Source: Clitoria ternatea (Eukaryota > Streptophyta > Magnoliopsida > Fabales > Fabaceae). Taken from it: a stretch of 64,000 nt of DNA. Of the stretch, positions 10,367 through 23,225 are shown one piece after another. The position numbers and the translations under genes are program-made. How positions within the stretch are numbered: position 1 is the first letter of the stretch; the number at the start of each line of letters is the position of its first letter. Location of the stretch: NCBI GenBank assembly GCA_037962975.1, contig CM075673.1, positions 17,468,001 to 17,532,000 of the forward strand, given 5' to 3'. A model generated the notes under the pieces. That model was not told the DNA's origin, made no database searches, and worked only from the letters and a program-made list of their open reading frames with translations.

Positions 10367-13300
10367 TGTAACACCCTCGGTTAGATAAGACAAATCCTTC
10401 TGTAGGTTCATCCTATTTAACTGAGAGTGTTAACAGTTTTTAGAAAAAGTGAATATTTTTTTTTTAAATAAATACGTGGCAAATTAGCGGAAGTAATATT
10501 GTATATATCACATAGTCATTCACAAACTGTAAATAATTGTACTCTTAACAGAATGGAGCACGCAGGCACCCTTAAATATTATACAGTCATCCGGTGTCTG
10601 ATTATAAATATTCTATCCTTAATGATTATTCTCAATTGGTTCAGTGTATTGCTGATCTTCACACTCGGGTTCTTGAGTTTCTAATTCCTCTGAAAAATGT
10701 TCAACAGTAAGGGTGAGTATAACCCAAGACCCTGATTGGTTCATCCGATGCGGACATAATCCAGTTAACATACAATGTCACATAGATCATACATTTAGCA
10801 TATTTATAACAATCAAACATGTTGTCATCACATAATCGTATATTTAGCATGTTCATAATTATAACAATCAAGCATATTACCATGTAATAAATCATACATA
10901 TAACATATTCACAATTATAACAATCAAATATGATGTAATGAATGCATGAGTTCGGATCCATTATGATTTATCTTTGATTAAGTCTCATGATGCATGTGGG
11001 CCCAATAAATCATTTCATCTTCTTCTCATTCTGTGGAATATCACCATTCCAATCATCTAGAGCGATCAGGGTCCGCCCAAGTTCCATGTGGTACAAATGA
11101 ACTCATTGGTTCTCATCATTAATTTAAATATTTTTGGAACTTGGATTCCTACGATCATAGTTACACTCCGTCATTTAGTCAAAGTACACTAGAATTGCAT
11201 CGTCTCACCCGGCTATCAGGCGCGACTCTGATGCCATTGGGTTGCCGTTCCAGTTGTACTCCCAAGATTCTTCATGGAGATCTAACGTGAGTGTCCTTCA
11301 CTGTACCAAGTGTATGCTCTAGAGGTTTTTCTTCTTCTAAAAAAAATATTTTCATGATACGAAATGCATTTATCCTTTCAATTGATTCCTTGGGTATCTT
11401 ATGTATTTCCAGTCTCATCATATCATTCTCAAGTTCTTTGAATTTCCTCAATCATTTAAACCTTGTAAGATATTCATTTATTATTTAAAGAAATATATCT
11501 ATTATATATTCTTTTATAAAGAGTAAAATAATATATATTCTTTATGTAAATACGCATAATTTGGATATTAACAATGTATAATAATAATAAAACTAATAAT
11601 AATGATAACAATATTAAGTTGACAGTAAATAATGATAATAATAGAATAAGAATAATAATTATAACTTACCAATAACTTAAAAAGTAGTGAAGATTAGTTT
11701 CCAATTAAAAATTCAAGTGAAAAACACTAAAAATAGAGTTTTCCGAGTGAAACAGAGGTAAATCCGAGTGAAATGAGTATGATTCCGAGTGGAATCATAC
11801 AGAGAAGGGTTCTCCAAGCGATCTGGCTAAAACTCCGAGTGAAATTGTACTGGGAGGCTGTTTTCCGACTGAAACAGGTCTGATTCCGAGTGGAATAAAT
11901 TATATCCGAGTAAAAATGTTGATTTCCAAACTTTTTGAGAAAAATAGGTTTAATACTGAGTGAAAAATTGAGTTTGCCGAGTGAGATGAGTCGAATACCG
12001 AGTGGAACTGAATCATCCGAGTAAAATAAATCTGTTCTGAGTGAAAAATGAATTTTTCCGCATGAGGTAGCTATGAATCCGAGTGAAATAAACTAAGTAG
12101 AATTTTCTAACTGAAAACAATAAGTAATCCAAGTGAAACAGTAGCTGAAAAGTAATTTTCTTAACTAAATATCTTGAATTCTGAGTGAAACAAATTTCTG
12201 AGTGAATTAAAATATAAATCCGTGTGAAGTCAGTAGAAAAAATGGTTTCCTGAGTATCATTGTTTGTAAATCCGAGTGAAAATCATTCTGCTGACTGGAA
12301 TACCTTCGAGTAAGGTAAATCCGAGTGAAATAATTCCTGATTCCGAGTGGAATCAGGTTGATACAAGTTTTCTGAGTAAAATAGGTGTAACACCGAGTGA
12401 AATAATTAAGATTTCGAGTGTAATAAGCACGATTTCAAATAAAATCAAGCTGAGAGGGTCTTCTAAGTAAAACAGTTCTAAATCCGAGTGAAATCAATCT
12501 GAAAGAGTTTTCTTAGTGAAGTTAAAATGCCTTCCGAGTGAAACATAATGAAGAAACAATTCTCTGGGTGAAATTAATCTAATTCTGAGTGAAATAAAAT
12601 AGGATTCCGAGTGGAATTAGTCTAAAAGGAATTTTCTGAGTAAAAATGTTTGTGAATCCGAGTGAAAATGTGTCTCCAAGTGAAATAAAATCTGATTCCG
12701 AGTGGAATTAGTATGAAAATGGTTCCTGAGTAAAAATAAGATAAGTTCCGAGTGCAACATGAGTTTACCGAGTGAAATTAATTAAAAAGGGTTCTGTCTG
12801 AATGAAATAATATAAATCCGAGTAGAATAACTGCTTGCTGAGTAAAATAAAGTGTTTGCCGAGTGAAATAAGATTGGGAAGCTACTGACCGAGAGCAATA
12901 GAGTGTTTTCCGAGTGAATTTACTGAAAAGGGTTCTGAGTAAAAGATAACTATATTTTTCTGAGTGAAATTAAGTCAAATTCCGAGTGAAATAATTCAAG
13001 AAATAGATTTCCGAGTAAAATAAGACTTGGAAGATGCTGTCTGAGAGAAAAAGAGTGTTTTCCGAGTGAAATATGGTATTTTCCGAGTGAAATATGTTAT
13101 ATCCGAATGAAAATGAGTTGATAATTAAAGAATCCGATTGAAATGATACCAAAACCGATTGAAATGGCCTAAAACCGAACCTGTTATCATTAAACTCATA
13201 GTTTTTCACTGGAAATCACACGGTACCCATGATTCTTAGCATTTTCAGTCCAATAAGTACATGTCATATCACAATTCATCACTCGGTAACAGATATATAT

Positions 13301-14744
13301 ATACATGCATATACAGATATCAATATAAAGCATTTAATTCATACACACTGAATCTGTCCCCACTCGGTTTTCCCACAAGGCACCCAAGAATATACCCCCT
13401 TACCTCTATGAAGTTCCTGGAGGAGAAGAAAGAGGCTCCCTTCACTGTCCTGCTTCGAATCCGAGTGAAATAGAGGGGAAAGGAGAGGGAAAAACTTGCT
13501 GGAAAAGAGAGTGATGAAGAGTGTTGGGTCGTGTGTGTGGTGTGAGTTCTGAGGGCCTTGAACTCGTTTAAATAGGGAGAGAGTGAGTGGGAAGACAAGT
13601 GGAAGATAGCTTTTCTGAGTGGCATGCTGAGTCAGTGCCCATTTCCGAGTGGTATGCTGAGTCAGTGCCCATTTCCGAGTGGTATGCTGAGTCAGTGCCC
13701 ATTTCTGAGTGGTATGCTGAGTCAGTGTCCATTTCTGGTCATCCACCATCCATAATGCGCACGATTGGATTTAAATATCATTAAAAGACAAAATTGAAGT
13801 CAACACGCACTTCTGTCAGTGAATTCCGACTGGAATATTTGAATACCGAGTGAAAATACACTCGGTTAACACTTCTGTCAGTGAATTCCGACTGGAATTC
13901 CCACTTCCGAGTCTCAATTGCAATTCTTCACTCGGGTTTTCTTCGAAACCGACTCAGGTATTCTGTTTCTCACTCGGTAATACCTCTTCAGACCGAGTCC
14001 TCTCTTTCTCAGTGAATCTTCACTCGGAACCCGAGTCTTCCTCACTCAATTCACTCGGTTTAGACCATTTCCTCTCGGACCAAGACTCACATATACTTCT
14101 CTTACTCGGTTTTAGTCCAATGGAGTGTATCTCACTCGGAATTAGCTCCCTCCACCATTTCCACTCGGTTTCCTAAGTAAATTCATAGGAAACCGTTCGG
14201 AATACTTCCATGTAACACGTTCCACTCGGAATACTTCCAAGCATCAAATCAACATAAACTTGAGTGTTTAAGCTTTCTTTCACTCGGAATACTTCAACCA
14301 GTGTAGTCTCCTTCAGAATAGGAAGCATTCAACTCGGAACCGAGCCTTTCTAGGGTGTTTTCACTCGGATTTTCACTCAGAAGTGATTCTTTTGATCACT
14401 CTTCACTCAAAATTGCATCTCAGTCAGGATTCCACTCGGTGGTAGTCCCTTCAGTCATGTTTTACTCGGAAAACATGACACTGGCTCGGAATTCCATCCT
14501 CCACTCGGAATTCCTGATCCTTCACTCGGAATTCTTCTCTGTCACTCGGAACAGAGCCCTTTTCACTCGGTTTTTGCATAATTTCACTAATATTCCATAT
14601 AAACTCTATTATTACGTGCAAAAATGACATTTTTGAGGTACTATAGACCATCAACAAGGTATATATTGACTTATTCTTGCTTACAAACCCTCCATAATTA
14701 AAATTTACAAGGATAAAATTGTTTCTAAAAACAGGGATGTTACA
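10367..14744 (-). repeat. Element B 5' LTR (4378 bp)
   Basis: Partner of 1339-5723, with the same arrays, 30-bp units (13612-13731) and candidate TATA box (13567-13574). In several places it keeps CG where the 3' LTR has TG or CA, for example CACTCGG near 14560 against CACTTGG near 5545. In other places the reverse holds. Confidence 0.95.
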
Positions 14745-14749
14745 CCTTG
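14745..14749. repeat. Target-site duplication of element B, right copy (CCTTG)
   Basis: Follows the GGGATGTTACA terminus and equals 1334-1338. Confidence 0.93.
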
Positions 14750-15603
14750 TCCAATGAAGAAGATGCACATGAAATTGATGATGTAGAAAAGGAAACTGAA
14801 TTGGAATTATGATGGAGGATGAAGGATTTCAAGTGAAGGAAACTAGATCTAGTGTAGGAATATAAGGGAAATGGAATGAGAAATGGAGAGGCAAGATAGG
14901 ATGAAATGGTGTCACCACTCTCTAAGAGTTAGAGAGATAAGGAAGTGAATGTCACCACCTTTGGAATAAGGTGTAAAGGATAAGACTAGAGAAAGGAGCC
15001 TAGAGCTTCTACTTTCTAGAGAGAAGGGAAAGTTTCTCACACTAAAAATTATTAGCATTCAAATTATAAAGTGATTGCAAAGGAGAAGAGCTTATATAGC
15101 TTCTTGAAATTTTAGTCACCTAGAGCTAATTATAGGCCTTGGATTATTTCCTAAGGCATAATCCTAAGCCTACAAAAAAATTGGCCCAATACAAGCCTAA
15201 ATGTAAAAACTACTAACTACAAGGCCTAAAAGTAGCCAAATTCAATGGCTATGCAAAGCCCAAACTAAATCCTAAAATACTATCCTAATATACTCCTAAA
15301 AATATTAGAATGGAAAATATGTACAACAATGGTCTTGGCCCATAAAGAGGCCCAAAAAGGCCTAAACTATAAAAGTAAGCCTATTACCCCTTTATAGAAC
15401 ATGAGAAAAGGGTAAGGGTCCTCAAATACTCTTCTTTGGGGTTGGGCCTAATCATGGTGTCTATAGATGATGCCAAATAAGTTTGGAGGGCCTCTCTAGC
15501 TTTCTTGACCCTTAACCTAGTCATAGGGCCCCTAAAGCTGTCAAAGGCAACCTCTAGAGTCTATGAAGAGTCTGTGGCTTCCTCTTGGGCGATGGCCATG
15601 TCA
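14750..15603 (-). repeat. Element A 5' LTR, main part, with polyprotein tail
   Basis: Continuation of the LTR split by B. On the minus strand it starts TGACATGG. Its first part can be read as the C-terminal end of a Ty3 polyprotein with the typical GPMTRLRVKKAREALQ-like basic motif; one stop interrupts the reading upstream of it. Element C has the equivalent GPLTRAKSKKGKEA in its LTR. This is the arrangement known for some chromoviruses (CRM type), whose last coding segment runs into the 3' LTR. The outer boundary at 15603 is set by the TG...CA rule and by comparison with C. Confidence 0.6.
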
Positions 15604-16049
15604 GGTAATAACCATTGACCAGACCCCAAGTTGGTTAAGATAACCAAACCTCAAGATTTGTTAATAACACACATCAAGACATTTAAATTAAATGAAGTTT
15701 GTCTATGTATGATCTAACCTGTTCAAATTAAGTGATTCAAGAAACAAATTCTAAGTACACATGTTACAAAAGAAAGGGGGAGTCCATCAAGAACAATAGT
15801 CTGATTAAAGAAAAGTCTGATTTTAGATTTGGCTAAAAAAAGGTCTGATGCAAGAACTTTCAGACATTTGGACCATCAATCAGACCTCAAACTTTTTAAG
15901 CAACAAGATCATGTAACAAGAACGTTCTTCAAACTCTTATCATGCAATGTTTTAAAACCCTCTTTGTTGATGCTTGAAGTCAAGCCCCTATCAAGGATAA
16001 CTATGTTTATAACCAAAGTAGATAAGAGACAAACAATCAAGGATAACTT
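15604..16049. other. Unassigned stretch between elements A and C
   Basis: No gene. It contains several GTCTGAT or ATCAGAC copies (about 15810-15890), a purine run, and an 85-codon ORF (15829-16086) without recognisable features. It replaces the missing half of the left LTR of element C, so a deletion or another insertion junction lies at 16049/16050. Confidence 0.4.
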
Positions 16050-16470
16050 TGTTGTTAAATTTCAAGGAGAGAACACCCTTATATAGCCATATGGAGTTTT
16101 GGCCAAGGGGGCTAAGTGGGCTTCTAACATGGATCCTAGGCCCACTTAGAGCAAATGGAAAGGAAATGGCCTAATACATGGCTCAAATGAAAAGTACATG
16201 GCCAAAAAGTGACCAAATGACCTAGTAAGGTCCAAATAAACCCTAAAACATTAGAAAATCTAATTATGGACTATATTACATGATGAGCACATATAGGTCT
16301 TTAAGGTGTCTTCATTAGGCTTAGGCCCACCAAACAAAGTAAGGAAGTAAGCTAGGGCTTTTTGGATGGCCCCTTTGCCCTTTTTGGACTTAGCCCTTGT
16401 TAAGGGACCCTTGTATGCCTCTAAGCCTTTGTCCAAAATAGTGTGTGGATCCTCCCATGTTGTGTCCTCA
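16050..16470 (-). repeat. Element C 3' LTR, truncated (421 bp)
   Basis: Closely matches 23610-24024, the outer half of the right LTR, apart from a 6-bp gap. The match ends abruptly at 16050, so the inner (R-U5) half is missing. On the minus strand it starts TGAGGACACAAC after a purine-rich stretch. Confidence 0.85.
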
Positions 16471-16480
16471 TTAGCTCCCT

Positions 16481-19400
16481 TTACTTGAAAGGATTTGTCC
16501 TTAAATCTGAAGGTTTATCCTCTTCATCTAAATCAAAAAGAGATAAATCAAACATATTAAAAGAAGCACTCACACCATAATCACTAGGTAAATCAAGGAC
16601 ATAAGCATTATTTCCCATCTTTTTAAGGATTTGAAAAGGACCATCACTCCTTGGGTCAAGTTTGGATTTTCTTAAGTTTGGAAACCTTTCTTTTCTAAGA
16701 TGCAACCAAACCTAATCCCCAACCTTAAAAGTAACTTTCTTTCTCTTTTTATTGGCACAACGAGTATAGTGTTCATTCTTAGCTTGAATTTGGTTTTTAA
16801 CCTTCTCATGGAATTCTTTTATAAACTTGGCCTTTGCCTCTCCATCCAAGTGAAGGACAGAATCAGAAACATCAATGGGCAAAAGGTCTAAGGGAGTGAG
16901 AGGGTTAAAACCATAAACAATTTCAGAAGGACTATGCTTAGTTGTGTAGTGTTGCACCCTATTATAAGCAAATTCAATATGTGGCAAACACTAATCCCAT
17001 GATTTAACATTTTTATTGACTAAGACCCTAAGCAATTAAGAAAGGGTCCTGTTCATTACCTCAGTTTGACCATCCATTTGTGGATGACAAGTGGTAAAAA
17101 ATAGAAGCTTTGTTCCTAGACTTAACCAAAGTGTTTTCCAAAAATGGCATAGGAATTTAGTGTCCCTATCAGAAATGATAGTTTTAGGAACACCATGAAA
17201 TCTTACAATTTCTTTGAAAAATAGTTTAGTAATATGACTTGCATCATCCACTTTGTGACAAGGAATGAAGTGAGCCATTTTACTAAACCTATCTACCACA
17301 ACAAAGATAGAGTCCATGCCTCTTTTGGTCCTAGGTAAGTCTAACACAAAATCCATAGAAATATCTATCCAAGAAGAAGTGGGTGTAGGCAAAGGAGTAT
17401 AAAGACCATTAGGTGATACTTTTGATTTAGCTTTTCGACAAACTATACACCTAGCACATAGTCTTTATACATCTTTTTTCATTCTAGGCCAATAGAATTG
17501 TTCATTTAAGATTGACAAAGTTTTATCCCTTCCAAAATAACCCATTAAGCCACCCTCATGGCTTTCTTTAAGCAACAAGTCTCTCAACGAACTCCTAGGA
17601 ATACAAATTTTGTTGGCCCTAAAGAGGTAGCCATCTAAAATATAGAATCTTTTTTGAGATGTGGTTTCAGAAGATGAATTATAGATTTTAAAGAAATCAA
17701 GATCACCTTGATAAAAATTCCTAATCTCATCAAGTCCAATGATTTTTGATTCAAGAGAGGCAAGCAAGGAGTGCCTTCTTGATAAAGCATCAGCCACAGT
17801 ATTGGATTTTCCATTTTTGTACTTGATGATATAGGAAAATTGTTCTAAAAACTCAACCCATTTTGCATGTCTTTTATTTAATTTATGTTACCCTTTTATA
17901 TACTTAAGTGATTGATGGTCACTATGAATAACAAATTCTTTTGGGATCAAATAATGTTCCCATGTTTGGAGGGCTCTAACCAAAGCATAAAATTCTTAAT
18001 CATATGTGGGATAATTGAGGGCAGCCCTATTGGGTTTTTCACTAAAAAATGCAATAGGGTAGCCTTCTTGTAACAATACAGCTCTTATCCCCACATTGAA
18101 AGCATCATACTCAAGCTCAAAAGTTTTTGAAAAATTTGGAAGAGCTAAAATGAGAGCATGAGTGAGTTTTTCCTTAAGGTCTTTAAAAGCTTTCTCTTAC
18201 CTTGGTCCCCATACAAAAGGAACATTTTTCTTAACCAATTCATTCAAGGGGAGGCTAAGGTAGAGAAATCTTTTACAAACCTTCTATAAAAACTAGCCAA
18301 ACCATAAAAACTCCTAACTTCATTCACATTCTTTGGTGTTGGCCAATCTTGGATGGCCTTCACTTTTGAGTGATCAACCTCTACTCCTTTGGAACTCACT
18401 ACAAATCCAAGGAAAACAACACTATCCATGTCAAAAGAACATTTTTCAAAAATTGCATAGAGGTTATTTGTTCTTAAGGTAAGCATAACTTGTTTCAAAT
18501 GGTTTAGATGAGAGGTCATGGTCTTTAAGTAAACTAAAATATCATCAAAATAGACCACAACAAAGTACCCAATAAATTCCCTCAAAACATGATTTATTAA
18601 CCTCATAAAAGTGCTTGGTGCATTAGTCAAGCCAAAGGACAAAACTAACCACTCATATAATCCAAGTTTGGTTTTAAAAGCAGCTTTCCATTCATCTCCC
18701 TCTTTAATTCTTATTTGATGATAGCCACTGTTAAGATCAATCTTAGAAAATATGGTAGAACTACTTAATTCATCAAGAATATCATCAAGTCTAGGTATTG
18801 GATGCCTATACTTGATGGTAATGTTGTTGATGGCTCTACAATCAGTGCACATTCTCCATGAACCATTTTTTTAGGAACCAATAAAACAGCTAAAGCACAT
18901 GGGCTCAAGCTCTCTCTCATCCATCCCTTAGATAATAGATCATTTACTTGTTTTTTAATTTCAAGGTTTTCCTTAGGGTAACACCTATATGCAGGCCTAT
19001 TGGGCAGACTAGCACCAGGAATTAAATCTATTTGATGTTCTATTCCCCTAATTGGAGGTAAGCCTTTAGGAATGTCTTTAGGAAAGAGGTCTTTAAATTC
19101 ATCTAGAAGGTTTTGTATCCCTTTGGGAAAAGTAAAGTAAAGGGGAAGAGCACATTGAGCACAAGGAAGTGCTAGGGATATCTTTAGGAATCATGATTAA
19201 GACTTATTTTTAAAGAAGCATGGCTCGCTTCAAATCATGTTTTGTAGCCAAGCAATTGACTCTATAGTCATCATAAATGATAACTCCTTTTCCTTTATCT
19301 TCTTTTTTTGTTTTTCTAAATTGCTAGAAGAAGAACCTAATTCTCTATCCCTTTTTAACTTCATTTGAATTTGATCTTTAAGAACTTGTTGAGGGGTTAA

Positions 19401-20963
19401 GGGATGTAAAACTATTTTCTTGTTATCAAGCTTAAATGTGAGGGTGTTAGAGAACCCTTCATGGATGACCTTCCTATCATACTGCCAAGGTCTCCCTAAA
19501 AGTATATGGGTTGCTTCCATAGGTACTACATCACATTTTACTTCATCTTTATAGGTACCTATGGTGAAATTACTTAAGGCTTTCTTATTAACGAATATCT
19601 CTCCCTTTTTATTTAACCATTACAACTTGTAAGGTATTGGGTGATATATAGTTCTAAGCCTATTTTGTGAACTAGTCTTTGACTAGCCACATTGGCACAA
19701 CTCCCACTATCCATAATGAGAGAACACAATTTTTCATTTATATAACATCTTGTGTAAAAGATGTTCTCTCTTTGTGTACAATCATCAAGCTTAACATGGC
19801 TTCCAAGTAACCTTTGAATCATGTAAAGCTCTTCATCATCCCCTAAAATATGCTGACTGTCATATGAATCACTACTTCAGTTATCACTTGATTGTGATTA
19901 TCAGATCAGAATCAGACTCTGATTAACTTTTAGATTTCATTATTTCCCAAAATCATGTTTTTCTTTGTATGACAGTCAGAAGCAATATGACCTCTACCAA
20001 GGCATTTAAAACATTTTATGGTAGATGATCTAGAGGTAGAAGGATTAGATGTGGAATCATGCATATCTTTAGGAGTTCTAAAAACTTTACCATTCTTATG
20101 TAACTCACTAGGTAAATGGGAAGAAGAAGTGCCCACTCCCTTCTCCCTTGGTTTTCTCTCAAACCCACTTTTTCTATCATCCTTGCCCATCCACTTGGGC
20201 CTAGAGGTTTGATATTCCCCTTTATAGGATTCCCTCTCCTTAATTTTTTTTCTACTTTTGTACATTGGTGTAAAAGTTCCTTTATGTCTACATGTGGAAG
20301 GAGTTCAACTCTATTCTTAATGTTCCTATTTAGGCCATGCAAAAACCTATGCATTAGGGTTTCCTCATCTTCATCTAAGTTAGCCCTAATCATTGCTATC
20401 TCTAAGGCCTTATAGTAATCCTCAACACTTTTTGTACCTTGGGTGAGTCTATTTAGCTTGGCTAATAGCTCCCCTCTATAGTAATTAGGAAAATATCTCT
20501 TTCTTAACAATGTTTTTAAGTCCAACCAATCATCAATTAGTGGAAAGTTATCCTTCTTTCTCTCCTTACACACTTGTGTCCACCACACTAAGGCATAGTT
20601 TTGAAATAAGAGAGTGGCTATACTAACTTTCTTTTCTTTAAATTAATGAGAATTAAACAATTGTTCAACTCTCATTTCCCATTCTAAGTATGCTTCAATA
20701 TCACTTTTTCCATTAAAAGGAGGAATTTCAAGTTTGACTTCTCTTAAACCTAGGTCTTCTCTTTTATTATAATGTCTTCTAGACCTATGTTCATCCTTAC
20801 TATCACTAAATTCATGCCTTTGATTTTGTTGATTCCTTTCTCTATGTCTAGGCCTGGGGTTTTCTTCTTTGTTTTCTAGGTTAGTTACCCTAGTGTTTAT
20901 CTTGTTTAAACTATCCATGATGTTATGAAGAAGAGATCTATTTTCCCTATCACTAGAAGACAT
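16481..20963 (-). pseudogene. Element C gag-pol, multiply broken
   Basis: A Ty3-type polyprotein in at least nine fragments with stops and frameshifts. In order on the minus strand: gag start MSSSDRENRS at 20963, gag core (20016-20588), zinc knuckle (CFKCLGRGHIASDC, near 20000), protease (MDSGSCANVASQ, 19613-19822), reverse transcriptase (18244-18852, with YFDDIL in place of the usual YVDDIL or YIDDIL), decayed RNase H (about 17800-18240), integrase finger (17465-17797), integrase core (17036-17392, SDRDTKF and HPQMDGQTE) and the tail ending LRTNPFK at 16481. The tail then shifts frame; in relatives it would go on into the LTR. The protein style is chromovirus, perhaps CRM-like. It is certainly inactive. 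Confidence 0.88.
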
Positions 20964-23197
20964 GATTAAGGTTATCAAATAAAAACAAGACAAGGCAAAT
21001 AAATGTACTATCAAGCTAGGCGAGGATGTTTATACAAAACAAAAATAAGAATTAAACAACAATCTTAAGAATCAAATTCTAGGTTTTCTACCTAAGGGAC
21101 ACAACACCTATGATGTTTGTACTAGGTAGAAACCTAGGTTGTCTTACTATAATTAGTTATGAGAATTAAGGTTGTAACAAGACAAGCAACAAACCCTAGT
21201 TATATTAACCAAATTCGGTCATAGCTAGTTAGGTTAACAAACTTAGGTGTTGACAACTCTAACAACCTAACTAAGTTGGTTATTTAGTTATTATAGTTGT
21301 AACTATCCTAACTTGTTATGAAAACCCTAACTACTAGAACTAATTCGGTTACAAGGAGTTACAACTAACTAATAGTTTGTTCCAACTAAACTTAACTAAC
21401 AACAAACTTAGTTAAGATAACTAACCACCTAACAACTTTTAGTTAAGACCACTAACAACCTAACCACTTTTAGTTGTAACTAATTAACTAATTAAACTAA
21501 CTAACAACAATTAGTTAAATCAAATAAATACACATGCTCTACTCTAGCCAAAATTTTAAAATCAATTAAAGAGTCCAAGTCCAATGTCCAAAGTCCAAAG
21601 TGTCCATAAATACAAGGATAAAAATTTTCCTACTACAAACCCTAAAAATTTAAAAAATTTCCTAATATTTGCTAATGAGTACAAGGCTTTGCTTCCTTTT
21701 ACAATTCTTCAAAGTCTTCTTAGCCTTGATGTGAAATCCTCCATGGGTCCTATCAAATGAACACTCAAACAAAATTTGTTAAGCAATTTAATTAAAGAAA
21801 GAAAATGTGTCACCAAGTGTTTCTCTTAAAGTGTTTTCCTCTCAAGCCTTGTCCTTTTTCTTTGGTTTCAAGGTCACCAAAGCAATTTACACTCTTATCT
21901 TCAAGTGCATTCAATACACTACCCCCATGATATTGAGGAAGGATTATCTTTGAAGTTGAAGGGCAATGAAACTCAAGAGACAAAACTTTAAGAGCCAAAG
22001 AAAGACAAACTAAAAATGCTCAAAATTTTAAAAGGAAACTCAAAGGGATTATTATTGGATTTTTTTATATGACAAGAATTAAAGAAAAAAAAGCTAAAAT
22101 GAATAAAGCTAAGGACAACACAATTTCAAAAATGGACTAAAAAGATAAAACTTGACAAACAACAAATTAAATGCAAGAATTAAAAGCAAGCTAAGGGAAA
22201 AACCTAGAAACCCTAGAATTGCAAGTTAAGCAAACAAGGTTCAATTGAATTATGTAAGAAGGATCAACTAGCAATTATGTTTTTAGGTCTTGGTGTTTCA
22301 AGTAACAAGATGGTTTAGTGCTTACTTTTTAAAATTTGCTAAAAGATGTCTTGTTTTGAACTTTTTATTTTGATGCCCTTTTTGACTTTTGACTTTTGTA
22401 AGGGTCTTTGTTTTTCTTGTTCTTTTCTCTTTTCTATTCTTTTTCTTTTTTCCTCTAGTATTTTAGCTCTTTAACACCAACACAACCAATCCAAAACCGA
22501 AACACACTAAGGCTAATTATACTTCAATTTTACCTTTTTTGCTTAGTTATCAATGTAATCTTCTCCCAAATTCACTTATGGAACACACTTAGGTTTTAAA
22601 AAAACTTATGCATGTTCAATATGAAAACGGAATCACATTTAGACCTAAATGGTGCTTGAATTTGATAACTAAAAAGAACCTAAAAGAAACTAAGAATTGA
22701 AATCTACACACCCTAAAAAATGGAGCACAATTTTGGAGCACCTTAAAGTGAGGTCTCCCAACTCAAAGAATGGAACCTTTCTAGAGTTATAAGTGATGGA
22801 AAATGTAACTCTACCACATGGTTTTGCACCCCTAATACAGAATTTTGAAATAACCTAGAAACAAGAAAAGGTTCCACATGCACCAAACAACCCTAAGTGG
22901 CTCTTACAATTAACAAGCTTGGCATTCCCAATTCTTGAAGACAAAACCGAAACAACAATGGTGAATCAACTCAGAATTTTACTCCTAACATATTTCATAT
23001 GACATAACAAAATCAAACTACCCAAAAACAAGATGCAAAAAGTTGAGAAAATAGAAGAAAGATGACTAAAAATGCCTTAAACTTCAATCTTTTTTTGACT
23101 TTTTCATCTTATAACATGGCATCAACATGAAAAAAAATGAAACCAGCCAAGAAACAACAATGGAAACTAAAAACTAAAAGAAGGAATTAGAAAGAAG
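20964..23197 (-). mobile_element. Element C long 5' leader, non-coding
   Basis: About 2.2 kb between the primer site and the gag start with no supported gene. The part 21120-21530 is low in complexity, built from CTAACT/AGTTAG-like hexamers on both strands. The part 22380-22460 is T-rich. Confidence 0.65.
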
Positions 23198-23202
23198 AAG
23201 CT

Positions 23203-23220
23203 CCAAGCTCAATGATAGCA
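23203..23220 (-). other. Primer-binding-like site of element C
   Basis: Minus strand TGCTATCATTGAGCTTGG, a decayed form of the TGGTATCA-type site. It lies five bases inside the CCTACA edge of the LTR, as in element A. Confidence 0.5.
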
Positions 23221-23225
23221 ATTGA

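Larger units (their letters stand above)
1339..14744 (-). mobile_element. Element B: nearly intact Tekay-type Ty3 chromovirus
   Basis: A 13.4-kb LTR retrotransposon on the minus strand, bounded by two LTRs of about 4.38 kb (TGTAACACCC...GGGATGTTACA) and a perfect 5-bp target duplication. The internal part is only about 4.6 kb and holds a primer site, one gag-pol reading frame with a single stop, and a purine tract. Domain order is gag, zinc knuckle, protease, reverse transcriptase, RNase H, integrase, then a chromodomain-like tail, which places it among the chromoviruses. The Tekay/Del assignment rests on recognised style of the protein and the long LTR. The two LTRs differ at only a small fraction of sites, so the insertion is young. 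It sits inside the 5' LTR of element A. Confidence 0.93.

Noticed and set aside
15829..16086. An 85-codon ORF bridging the unassigned stretch and the C LTR
   Set aside because: It crosses a rearrangement junction (16050) and has no recognisable features.
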